Shown piece after piece: positions 19,386 to 28,218 of a DNA stretch of 64,000 bases. Under the pieces are notes generated by a model, which saw nothing but the letters and a program-made list of their open reading frames with translations, ran no database searches and had not been told where the DNA came from. Location of the stretch: contig NW_004457644.1 in assembly GCF_000203815.1 (NCBI RefSeq), positions 186,001-250,000 of the forward strand. Direction: 5' to 3'. Each line of letters begins with the position of its first letter. The stretch's first letter is position 1. Made by a program: the position numbers and the translations under genes. Source of the DNA: Cavenderia fasciculata (taxonomy: Eukaryota; Evosea; Eumycetozoa; Acytosteliales; Cavenderiaceae).

Positions 19386-21696
19386 TTTTTTTTTTTTTTT
19401 TTTTTTTTAATAAAATCTTTGACGTCTTCATCACCGCTGAAGTCAATTGTTTATTTTTAAATTAATGATTTAATTATTATTGTTTAATTTGGAGTAGTTG
19501 TTAGATAGTGGTTAGTTTTAGTTAGGAAGGAGGGAATGCGATAGGGTGAAGCTAGTTTGCCCCAAATGAGAGAGAATTTACTAAAGTTTGCGATCAGTTC
19601 GAGATTAGTGACCGACCATCGATCAGGTTGACATTTAGCTAGAATCGACTTGCAGTTTTGGATTAGTTTCAGGTATTCAAGATAGATTATAGTTTTGAAT
19701 CGTTTGGTGACGATTGCTGCTTCGTTTGGGTCGAGAGAGTAGTTGCGATCGTCATCGTCAAAGTCGAATTGCACATTCAGGTGGTGGCACCATGTGCGAT
19801 GGAAGAGTATAGCAACAGCATTGACATAGCGTCTGTGATGTGTTCTCTGCTTGGTGAAGTTGAGAGCGTGGACATTCCACTGCACTCTGTTGTCGGTCCA
19901 GTCGAGAATCAACTTGCTAAACAGTGGAGCTCGTGGTTGAACGTGTATACATTCAAACAAATGGTGTATGATTGGAGATGTGTGTGTATCCCCATCGAAT
20001 ACAGTGTGGCATGCGTAGCATATTGTATTGGTGTCAGCTGGGGTACGTTTCATTATTCTGGCAAAGAAACGAAAGAGGGTGTCTCTTGCTGTCGTGCATT
20101 TGACGCTTGCCACGACGGCAAATATTTGCTCGATGTTGGTACCAAAGAGAGCCTCGATCTCTCTTTGACCGACGGTCTTTTGGTTGACCTTTGGTAGTCT
20201 GGTTGCTTGGAGAGCAGAGTAGATTTGCTTTAATTCGATTGGTGTATTTGGCTGGTCGGGTCCCTCCTTGGCAGGGATGTGCTTTGGAAGATAGGGACCA
20301 AACTCGGTGAATGGTTTGTCGTACGTGGCACGATACAGCTGTAACCATGCTTCCCAACATGTTTGGAAGTATGTGGAGCTGTTGGTGAGGGTGCCTGGGC
20401 GTAGGTACTCGCCGAGTATATGGTTGGTCCACACCCTGCGGTACGAGATGGGGTTGTTGGAAGGGTCGGCAAGGAAACGATTCATCGTCCATGCCTTTTG
20501 CGCAACTTGTCTGACGTCCATGTCCCAGAGGCCGATGCCTCCCTTTGTCCAATGTAGTGATGCCCTTGGCACCAAACCCAAGGTATCTTTCGGTGCACGT
20601 TGCTACAGGGAATGGGAGGTTGGCAGTATCCATCAAGGGATGGATACCGATCACTATGATGACGCACTTGGCGGGGTTGACTTTGGACGCAGTGGCATCA
20701 CAAAAGTCATCGAAGTGCTTGTTTGTGCGGTTGAGCTCGCCTCGATTGGCTGCCAAACCAAGCGAGTCGTCGGCAAACGATTGGATTGCGAGTCGAACAG
20801 ATATGCTCATTGGCATGCCTGTGATGGTCTTGTCGGCGATGATGGTCCTAGGGAGACACTCTATGACGATGGCAAAGATGGTTGGGGAAATTGGATCGCC
20901 CTGTTTTGTACCTCGTTTGATTTCGAACGGTTCAGACAGTACGTTGTTGACGATGGCGCGGACCATGGAGCCGCTCAAAAGGCAGAGTATTAGATTGACC
21001 ATGACCGAAGGTATGCCAATGTGGATTAGCGTATCTCTAATCGCTACATGGGAAATCGAGTCAAAGGCTTTATGAAAATCGTAGAGGGTAATGAACCCTG
21101 ATTGCCTGGTTCGATTATTGTAGTCGATCACCTCTTTAAGGTTTATGATGTTGTCGTGGATATTTCTACCGGGTACAAACCCGGTTTGATTATCGTTGAT
21201 GATGGTGGAGTGGAAGCATAATAAACGGTTGTTTATCATTAATGACAAGAGTTTATAGTCTGTATTTAACAGAGTGATGGGACGGCGGTTGCCGATTTCC
21301 ATTGGGTCACCCTTTTTCATTAGAGAGTGAATGACACCAGATTTGAACTCTGGGTTGATGGATAGTGGGTCTCTCATCAACGAGTTGTAAAAGTCCAATA
21401 GTAGAGGTGCGGTTCTTTGTGAGTGTGTTTTGAATACCTCGTAGGGCAAGCCATCTGGGCCTGGGGCTGAGTGTAGTTTTGATTGTTTGATGGCATCTTC
21501 CATTTCTTGGATGGAGAAGGGAGCTTGCATGCATTGAGCCGCTCTTGGATCTAGCCTCTCTTTCCAATTTGCCAGCATCTTTTGGTGCAATTCTCTGTTT
21601 GTTTCTTTACTTTCATATAGATTCTTGTAGTATGTTTTGAAAGCCATGTCTATGTCAGAATAGACCGGTGTGTGGGGGGGGGGGGGGGGGGGGGGG
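19386..21696 (-). mobile_element. 5'-truncated LINE (TRE5-like), internally deleted
   Basis: A non-LTR retrotransposon on the minus strand. Its 3' end is a 23-base A tail (T-run 19,386-19,408) and its 5' end is a 23-base C tract (G-run 21,674-21,696). It begins just before the reverse transcriptase (YYKNLYES ... SAPGPDGLPYEVFK ... GFVPGRNIHDNI ... SFADDSLGLA), so the N-terminal endonuclease is missing. Near 20,565-20,590 the frame changes and YLGFG passes almost at once to GGIGLWDMD, though LINE proteins usually have a long thumb region between these; an internal deletion is likely. A CCHC-type C-terminal finger follows (CYACHTVF ... HHLFEC). GGGGAAAT flanks both ends. The 5' end is 47 bp upstream of the Ile tRNA gene, the distance known for Dictyostelium TRE5 elements. 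Confidence 0.8.
19484..20581 (-). pseudogene. LINE C-terminal part with zinc finger
   Basis: About 365 codons forming the last part of the LINE polyprotein. It opens with the GGIGLWD block that follows the reverse-transcriptase thumb in this class and carries a Cys2-His-His-Cys type finger (CYACHTVFDGDTHTSPIIHH) near residue 195. It overlaps the preceding RT frame in a different phase, so the copy cannot encode one continuous protein as it stands. Confidence 0.65.
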
Positions 21697-21698
21697 AA
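20560..21698 (-). pseudogene. LINE reverse-transcriptase part
   Basis: Contains the RT palm and finger blocks in order: SAPGPDGLPYE, NRRPITLLNTDYKLLS, TGFVPGRNIHDNI, LYDFHKAFDSISH, IKRGTKQGDPISP and FADDSLG, the last holding the catalytic aspartates. These residues look intact. There is no apurinic-endonuclease domain before it, and the first codons run through the C tract, so translation as a genuine ORF is unlikely. Confidence 0.7.
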
Positions 21699-21743
21699 AT
21701 TGGCGTCAAAACGCTGAAAATTATTTTTTATCATCCAAAAATT

Positions 21744-21816
21744 GCTCGTTTAGCTCAGTCGGTAGAGCACGGTGCTAATAACGCCGCGGTCGCAGGTTCG
21801 ATCCCTGCAATGAGCA
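21744..21816 (+). tRNA. tRNA-Ile (anticodon AAU)
   Basis: A 73-nt cloverleaf. The acceptor GCTCGTT pairs with AATGAGC, with A as discriminator. The D arm is GCTC...GAGC, the anticodon stem is CGGTG/CGCCG with loop CTAATAA, and the T arm is GCAGG-TTCGATC-CCTGC. The internal A and B boxes for Pol III are present, and no intron is seen. Retroelements lie 47 bp upstream and about 40 bp downstream; the gene itself is intact. Confidence 0.95.
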
Positions 21817-21856
21817 ATCTTATAAGTGTTATCTATGCTGCCTCCGAGGTTTTTTC

Positions 21857-22168
21857 TGTAATATTGTGTATGGTGTATATAATATCTACTGCTAATAATG
21901 ACAATGATGATAAACAAGATAACTAGATAACTGACAAGATACAATAAACTAGACTGAACAAGACTCTACACGATAGATATACAATTATAACTAGCTACAC
22001 GAATTGGGGAAACAAGAATGGTCCACCAAGCTCGTCGCGACTTCTATTTATTTGTGTTTTTCATATTTTATGTATTTTCGGAATGCAGGGTGAACCTTGT
22101 TCTCTGACACTCTCGCAGTGACACCAAAGGCATGCAGCGTACCACGCCTTCCTTCATTCCTTCTTATA
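21857..22168 (-). repeat. 3' LTR of the chromovirus
   Basis: 312 bp, starting TGTAATATTG and ending CTTCTTATA on the plus strand. It has the same length and apparent sequence as the copy at 27,252-27,563. The last 40 or so codons of Pol lie inside it. Confidence 0.88.
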
Positions 22169-25100
22169 TTATTATCTACTTTAAAGTCCTTCCCCGAAGC
22201 TGGAGTATTGGCTAGCGAGGGAGAGTGAGCCTTGGCCGTGATGGATGGGGCAGGAGAAGGTGGTTTAGCAGTGGCGGAAGGAGAGACTGGTTTTTGGAGA
22301 ATTCTCCGGAGCAGGATGGATGGTGGCAATGGTTTGGAAAGAACGGGGTTGGGTGTGGCGTCTGGAGCCTCGGTGATGACTGGAGATTGTGTAGTATTGA
22401 ATACAGAGGGAACAAGGTTAACCGTGACGTTGGAGTCGGAAGAGTCGACGTGACCATTCGGTGTAGAGTTAAGGTTTAAAGTGGTGTCGTTTGAAAGTAT
22501 GTCGGTTGTAGAGTCGTCGGTTGGACTCTTCTTGTTGGTGCTGTTGTGCATCGCATGCTCAGGGTTTAGCTGTTCAAACTCGTCGAGTATGTGTGTCGGT
22601 ATTTGATCTCTAGTAGACCAGCGGTTGTTGTAGTTGTCGAGACCGGTCCACTTTACGAGATATTGTGGTTTGTTGTAATGCAACCTGAAATCGACAATGG
22701 CCTCTATGAGATGTTCCTCGATGAGACCAGAGGTAGGGATGGATACTTGATACGTGGTGTCGCTGAAACGGGATGAGTGGTGGAACGGTTTCAACAAAGA
22801 GGAATGGAAAACAGGGTGGATGGCCATAGTATCGGGCAACTCGAGCTTGTACGCTGACTTCTCATCGTTGTGGTTGGTTATGACACTGATAACCTTGAAT
22901 GGACCTATCCACTTGTTGTACCATTTCCAACTGTGTCGACGCGAGTCGGCGGCAAGAGTGATATTCTTTCTGTTTAGTAGAACCATATCACCGACGTTGA
23001 GAGACTCTTGAACTTTACCACGGTCATGGTATTCCTTTTGGCTGGATTGGGCTTCGGCGAGACATTGAGTGGCATGTCTCCAAGACATGATACGGTTATC
23101 GATAAAGTCGTTGACGGCTGGTGTGTCAGAGTCGATGTCACTAGAAGAAAGTAAGCGAAGGGGGTTAATAAGCTCAAAACCATGAATGAGGTGGGCAGGG
23201 GAATGGTTGGAAGAGGAGTGGATGGTGGTATTGTATGTAAAAGCAAGAGTAGGTAACAATTCTACCCAATTGTCCATCTTGTAGTTGACGTGTGATCTCA
23301 TCATTTCATTCGTCACCCGATTCATCCTCTCTGACTGCCCGTCAGTTTGAGGGTGAAAGGAGGACGAGAATGATAGTTTGGAACCAAGTAGTTTAAATAG
23401 AGCTTCCCAAAAGTTGGAAGTAAATTTAGCATCCCTGTCAGATACTATATTCAAAGGCAGACCATAGCGAAGATAGAATTGGTCGTAGAATAATACGGCG
23501 GTATCTTCTGCCGTTGCGTTGACGAAAGTAGGGATGTAGACTACGAATTTAGAGAACTTGTCAACAATTGTCAGTAATGCATTATGGCCGGTGCCTCTTG
23601 CTGGTGGGAGATCTACCATGAAGTCAAGTGTGACAGTGTGGAAAGGGCGATGTGGGATTGGCAGAGGGTGAAGTTTGCCCAACGCACCACTCGTCGGCGA
23701 CTTGTTGCGCTGGCAAGACTGACAGGCAATCACGTACTCCTTGCAGTCCTCGTAGATACCACGCCAGTAAACCGACTGAGAGAGGTGCCAATAAGTCTTG
23801 TCGACGCCGAGGTGACCAGTATTGTGAGCCGCTTGAATGATATCTTTTCTCAGATCCGGGTCGTTTGGAATGCACAACCTGCGATGATCGTTACCTGTGA
23901 AATAAACTAATTTGTTTGTAGAAACATGAAAATGGAGACGGCTTTTGCCATTAATAATATCTGAATAAAATAAATCTGATTTGTATCCTTTCTTGATACG
24001 ATCGTTAAAGTGTGGATCAACTATCGGTGATGATATCGCCTCTTTGTAGTCGGGGCGACGCGAGAGAGCATCCGCCACAACATTGAGCTTACCAGGCTTA
24101 TGCTTGAATGTATATCTAAACTCACCTATGAACCGGGCCCAACGACCAACCTTGTCATCGGTACCAACAGCGTCTTCAATTCGACTGATAGCAGTGTGAT
24201 CAGAGAAAAGGATAAAGTCCTTGCCCACAAGGTAATGGCGCCACTTTTTGAATGAGTGGTATACCGCCAAAGCCTCCTTGTCACGCGTGGACATACCTCT
24301 CTCTGCTTTAGTCATTTTGCGCGATTCAAACGCTACAGGTCTACCATCTTGTTCGAGGACAGCACCGATCCCAAAGTCAGACGCATCAGTGGTGACGGTG
24401 AACGGGCCGTCCATATCTGGAATGAAGAGGGACGTGCACTCACAAAGCAACGACTTGATCTTGCCAAACGCGGCTGACAGCGAGTCGCTCCATGATAACG
24501 TCTTTTTCGTGGTGGCATCGTACAACGGGGCCGCGTGGTCGGCAAAGTGGTCGATAAAATTACGGTAGTAATTACACAACCCGAGGAAGCTTTGTAGTTC
24601 TGTGACGGTAGACGGTGTCGGCCAGTCCTTGACCGCGGCAAGTTTATCTGCAAGGGGACGGATGTACCCAGGAGTGATAAGGTGACCGAGGAACTCTACC
24701 TCCTTCACTAGAAACGATGACTTTGCTTTGTTGGCGAACAATTTGTTAGAACGTAGTCGGTCGAGAACTTGCTTGATGTGTTCGTAGTGGTCGTTTTCAT
24801 TCTCTGAGAAGATAAGAATATCGTCGATATAAATAATTACAAAAGTGTCGAGAATGTCAGCGAATGCCGCGTTGATGGCACGAACAAAGGCGGACGGAGC
24901 ATTACGTAGCCCGAAAGGAATGACAGTGTACTCGTAGTGACCAGACGGAGTACTAAATGCTGTTTTGTGGGTATGCTCATCCTTAATACGAATCTGATTG
25001 AAGCCGTCCTTTAGGTCGATCTTTGAAAAGATCTTGGCCTTTGCGATCTTCTCGATCAGTTGGTCGATTCTTGGTAACGGGAAACGGTCGGCCACCGTCT

Positions 25101-26289
25101 GCTTGTTTAGCGCGCGGAAATCCACGCACATACGGAGAGTGCCGTCCTTCTTTCGAACAAAGAGGACAGCCGAGTTGTACGGGCTCTTGCTCGGGGCGAT
25201 CCGACCAGATGCGAGACCCTTCTCGACAGTGGTGAACATGACGTTATTCTCTTCCGATGAGAGGTGATTATTGCGGCGATAGACTGGCTTGGCACCATCC
25301 ACCTCGACGATCTCCATGTCGTGCAAGCGGTGGTCAGCGAGGTAGTTTGGTAAAGCGTCTACCAAAACGTCTTGGTAGTCGGCGAGGAGTTTGGCGAACC
25401 GAGGGTTTGCCGACGAGACGCTGGCGACGTGGGCCAGGCCAGAGTTGGAAGAAGGGGAGGGATACAGTTTGACGATAAAGAATTCATCGACATCGTCGTC
25501 CACAAAGAGGCGTTGAATGGCCGAGACCGACAATTCGGGAATGACGGATTGGACGACGACATGAATGGGGGGTGGAACGGGTGGTGCGAGTGGCGACGAG
25601 GGGATGATAGGCGAGGTAACAGGTGGTGTGACAGACAAGACAATAGGCGGAATAACAGTTGAAACAATGGGCGGTGAAACAGGAGAAACAATAGATGGTG
25701 CAATAGGTGAAGCGGGTGGAGAGATAGAAGGAGTAACATGTATAGATGGTGCAACAGGTGAAACGGGTGGAGGGATAGAAGGAGTAACATGTGCAGAGGG
25801 TGAAGTGGTGGTGTGAACAATAGGGTGGTCAAGTAAGGTAACCGATATAGGGCGAGATCCAGCCTGGGCGCAAGTGACAGGTGGCACCGGTACAGCGAGG
25901 GTGGCGACCGTGGCCGGGTCCTTGAAAGACAAAGTGCCAGCCGTCCAATCGATAGATGGATTGGTGGCCAGCAACCACGGCATGCCCAGTATAATCTTGT
26001 GTGGTGATTCCAAGATCAGAAAGGGCATGTTGACGCTACGTCCCATTACGCTAATGTCCAACGAGATGGAACCGTTGACATGGGTGTGGGAGCCATCAGC
26101 TAGCATGATGGGAATGGGTGACTTGGAATATGGAATGTTGTAGAGGCCTAAAATAGATGGGGAAATGACATTGACAGCTGCTCCGCTGTCAATGAGAGAG
26201 GGTGAATCAAATAATGAAAAGGATGTATCGACGTACATACATTTTATTGATCGAGAGATCGTCCCAACAAAGGGAGCAGGGGACGACAC
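22048..26289 (-). CDS. pol: Chromovirus Pol polyprotein (PR-RT-RH-INT-chromodomain)
   Basis: About 1,413 codons. In order: aspartic protease (LIDSGAAVNV near residue 34), a Pro/Ser/Thr-rich spacer, reverse transcriptase (YIDDILIF near 490), RNase H (TDASDFGIGAVLEQ near 635), integrase with an HHCC finger (HNTGHLGV ... CQSCQRNK) and a DDE core (LDFMVDLP, SDRDAKFTSNFW, HPQTDGQSER), then a chromodomain (IVDFRLHYNKPQYLVKWTGL near 1,200-1,250). The frame opens beside the Gag stop in a different phase; Ty3-class elements are known to make Gag-Pol by frameshifting. Its first usable codon is not ATG, which fits fusion expression. Confidence 0.88.
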   Translation of the reverse strand: MSSPAPFVGTISRSIKCMYVDTSFSLFDSPSLIDSGAAVNVISPSILGLYNIPYSKSPIPIMLADGSHTHVNGSISLDISVMGRSVNMPFLILESPHKIILGMPWLLATNPSIDWTAGTLSFKDPATVATLAVPVPPVTCAQAGSRPISVTLLDHPIVHTTTSPSAHVTPSIPPPVSPVAPSIHVTPSISPPASPIAPSIVSPVSPPIVSTVIPPIVLSVTPPVTSPIIPSSPLAPPVPPPIHVVVQSVIPELSVSAIQRLFVDDDVDEFFIVKLYPSPSSNSGLAHVASVSSANPRFAKLLADYQDVLVDALPNYLADHRLHDMEIVEVDGAKPVYRRNNHLSSEENNVMFTTVEKGLASGRIAPSKSPYNSAVLFVRKKDGTLRMCVDFRALNKQTVADRFPLPRIDQLIEKIAKAKIFSKIDLKDGFNQIRIKDEHTHKTAFSTPSGHYEYTVIPFGLRNAPSAFVRAINAAFADILDTFVIIYIDDILIFSENENDHYEHIKQVLDRLRSNKLFANKAKSSFLVKEVEFLGHLITPGYIRPLADKLAAVKDWPTPSTVTELQSFLGLCNYYRNFIDHFADHAAPLYDATTKKTLSWSDSLSAAFGKIKSLLCECTSLFIPDMDGPFTVTTDASDFGIGAVLEQDGRPVAFESRKMTKAERGMSTRDKEALAVYHSFKKWRHYLVGKDFILFSDHTAISRIEDAVGTDDKVGRWARFIGEFRYTFKHKPGKLNVVADALSRRPDYKEAISSPIVDPHFNDRIKKGYKSDLFYSDIINGKSRLHFHVSTNKLVYFTGNDHRRLCIPNDPDLRKDIIQAAHNTGHLGVDKTYWHLSQSVYWRGIYEDCKEYVIACQSCQRNKSPTSGALGKLHPLPIPHRPFHTVTLDFMVDLPPARGTGHNALLTIVDKFSKFVVYIPTFVNATAEDTAVLFYDQFYLRYGLPLNIVSDRDAKFTSNFWEALFKLLGSKLSFSSSFHPQTDGQSERMNRVTNEMMRSHVNYKMDNWVELLPTLAFTYNTTIHSSSNHSPAHLIHGFELINPLRLLSSSDIDSDTPAVNDFIDNRIMSWRHATQCLAEAQSSQKEYHDRGKVQESLNVGDMVLLNRKNITLAADSRRHSWKWYNKWIGPFKVISVITNHNDEKSAYKLELPDTMAIHPVFHSSLLKPFHHSSRFSDTTYQVSIPTSGLIEEHLIEAIVDFRLHYNKPQYLVKWTGLDNYNNRWSTRDQIPTHILDEFEQLNPEHAMHNSTNKKSPTDDSTTDILSNDTTLNLNSTPNGHVDSSDSNVTVNLVPSVFNTTQSPVITEAPDATPNPVLSKPLPPSILLRRILQKPVSPSATAKPPSPAPSITAKAHSPSLANTPASGKDFKVDNNIRRNEGRRGTLHAFGVTARVSENKVHPAFRKYIKYEKHK

Positions 26290-27182
26290 TAGTTTAAATT
26301 CGATGGGTTCTTTTTCTTTGACTTACGAGGGCAATCGATTGCAGTGTGCTTGTCAGACGAGCGGCAGAAGAAGCACAGTCGATGTGTCTTACAATAATCT
26401 TGGATGGCTGGAGTCATGGGGCCAGACAACGAGATGGCCGAGATGTCCATGGGAACGACCGTGGAAGGTGGGGCGACATTCTGACCGTAGTGGTGTTGGT
26501 CAGAGGCGATGCGGCAACAAACGGAGATGGTGTCGTCAAAGGTTTTTGGGCGGAACTCACCACCGAGCAAATTGAAAATAGACCTGACACCAGTCGAGAG
26601 ACCATGGAGGTACCGGTCGATACGGTCGTCCTCCGACATGGATGGGCAGTTCGAAACTAGTTCTACAAACGTGCTAGTGTACTCTTGTATGCTGAGTTTA
26701 TCTTGAGATAATTTCCATAGCTTGGCACGCGCCACATCGGCGGCGTTGACTGGGGAGAATCTGTTCTTGAGAGCCGACTTGAACGCATCCCAAGAATTTA
26801 TGGATGCCTCGACTGAGATGAACCAAGACGAGGCAGGGCCTGTCAAGAAAGATCTGGCGAACGGGATCCTCTCGTCGTTCGGCGTTTTGTAATAGTTGAA
26901 CTGGTTTTCGACGGCAGCGATCCATTGGCGCATGGAAGAGGCATCACCGTTGAACGGAGGAGGAGCACCTAATTTGAGACGCTTACCAGAAACAGGCGCT
27001 GGTGCTATAACCGGTGAAGGTGCTGAGGCTTGGGCAACGAGACGGTTAATAACAGCGTGTAGCTCATCGAACTTAGCTTGTTGTGTTGCACTCATGACCG
27101 ACTGTAGTGCAACAAACTCCTTTTGGAGTGACTCTTTCTGTTCTGCTGAGAAACCTGACATGACAATGACAACAATAAACAA
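26289..27182 (-). CDS. gag: Chromovirus Gag
   Basis: 297 residues. The central part matches the Ty3/gypsy Gag capsid region (RSFLTGPASSWFISVE ... WDAFKSALKNRFSP ... LSIQEYTSTFVEL). Near the C-terminus is a zinc-knuckle-like segment (CFFCRSSDKHTAIDC) followed by a basic tail. Capsid and RNA packaging functions follow from the family. Confidence 0.85.
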   Translation of the reverse strand: MFIVVIVMSGFSAEQKESLQKEFVALQSVMSATQQAKFDELHAVINRLVAQASAPSPVIAPAPVSGKRLKLGAPPPFNGDASSMRQWIAAVENQFNYYKTPNDERIPFARSFLTGPASSWFISVEASINSWDAFKSALKNRFSPVNAADVARAKLWKLSQDKLSIQEYTSTFVELVSNCPSMSEDDRIDRYLHGLSTGVRSIFNLLGGEFRPKTFDDTISVCCRIASDQHHYGQNVAPPSTVVPMDISAISLSGPMTPAIQDYCKTHRLCFFCRSSDKHTAIDCPRKSKKKNPSNLN

Positions 27183-27251
27183 CTATATATAAAAAGGAAA
27201 CGATGATGTGATGAATGAACGAGCAATTGACCGATAGACAAAAGCTACCAA

Positions 27252-27563
27252 TGTAATATTGTGTATGGTGTATATAATATCTACTGCTAATAATGACAAT
27301 GATGATAAACAAGATAACTAGATAACTGACAAGATACAATAAACTAGACTGAACAAGACTCTACACGATAGATATACAATTATAACTAGCTACACGAATT
27401 GGGGAAACAAGAATGGTCCACCAAGCTCGTCGCGACTTCTATTTATTTGTGTTTTTCATATTTTATGTATTTTCGGAATGCAGGGTGAACCTTGTTCTCT
27501 GACACTCTCGCAGTGACACCAAAGGCATGCAGCGTACCACGCCTTCCTTCATTCCTTCTTATA
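27252..27563 (-). repeat. 5' LTR of the chromovirus
   Basis: 312-bp partner of the LTR at 21,857-22,168. It drives minus-strand transcription toward Gag, 70 bp away. The flanking TTTTC at 27,564-27,568 completes the target duplication. Confidence 0.88.
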
Positions 27564-28218
27564 TTTTCCCGGTATGCCCTAGGTTGATTTTTTTTGCACT
27601 TTCTTTCCTACCAGTTCATTCTCCTCTCTGTTGCCTACAATTTTATCCAAGTTTCATCGATTTCTATTAAATTCTAACCACCAAAACATACAAAATACTT
27701 TTTCCATTAAAAAATAAAAAAATAACTTTCAAGTACCTTTGTTTTTACCCTTTTTCATTTCTAGGTTTGATTTTTTTTTTTTCCTTTTCTTTCCACCAAT
27801 TCATTCTCCTCTCTGAAGGCCTACAATGAAGAATTCAATATTATCAAATCATTTTAAATAGTACTTTAAAAAAAAAACACAAACTTTTTCAATGAGTCCT
27901 AGGATTTTAAAATGTCCCACTTTATTAATCAATTAATTATCCAATTTGATGAATGAATAAATACATCAGAAATAATTAATTATTTCTGATGAATGAATAA
28001 ATACATCAGAAATAATTAATTATTTCTTTATAAACATTATTCTGGAAAATATAAAAAATAAAACTTAAAGACTTCCCACAAATCTATTTTTTTTCTGTTC
28101 GCTCTCTTGATATTTTCATACAATGGTTATTAATCAAAAGTTTTGATTCAAAACAACAATCAGACATTGTTTAAAAATGATCATCAAATAGTTTAGTTTA
28201 GTTTTGTTTGTTTAAACT
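27564..28218. other. AT-rich spacer upstream of the importin gene
   Basis: No gene seen. It contains a similar phrase twice, near 27,585-27,630 and 27,770-27,825 (TTTTCTTTCCACCAATTCATTCTCCTCTCTG-like), and an exact two-copy 40-bp repeat at 27,948-28,027. Confidence 0.4.
27948..28027. repeat. Exact tandem duplication of 40 bp
   Basis: Two identical units starting GATGAATGAATAAATACATC. Each ends with the near-palindrome AGAAATAATTAATTATTTCT, so the region can fold into hairpins. It lies about 190 bp before the importin start codon. Confidence 0.6.

Larger units (their letters stand above)
21857..27563 (-). mobile_element. Ty3/gypsy chromovirus LTR retrotransposon, whole-looking
   Basis: A 5,707-bp element bounded by two 312-bp LTRs that look identical when read side by side, with a TTTTC target duplication (21,852-21,856 and 27,564-27,568). 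It encodes Gag and Pol on the minus strand in separate frames; Pol ends in a chromodomain. The interior after the 5' LTR begins TTGGTAGC, which would fit priming by an initiator-Met-type tRNA. Identical LTRs imply a very recent insertion, and I see no obvious break. It lies about 40 bp downstream of a tRNA gene. Skipper-2 of D. discoideum also has a chromodomain and inserts downstream of tRNA genes, so this is probably a relative. Confidence 0.9.

Noticed and set aside
22225-26575. Several open frames antisense to the chromovirus Pol and Gag
   Set aside because: Shadows of the element's own coding frames.
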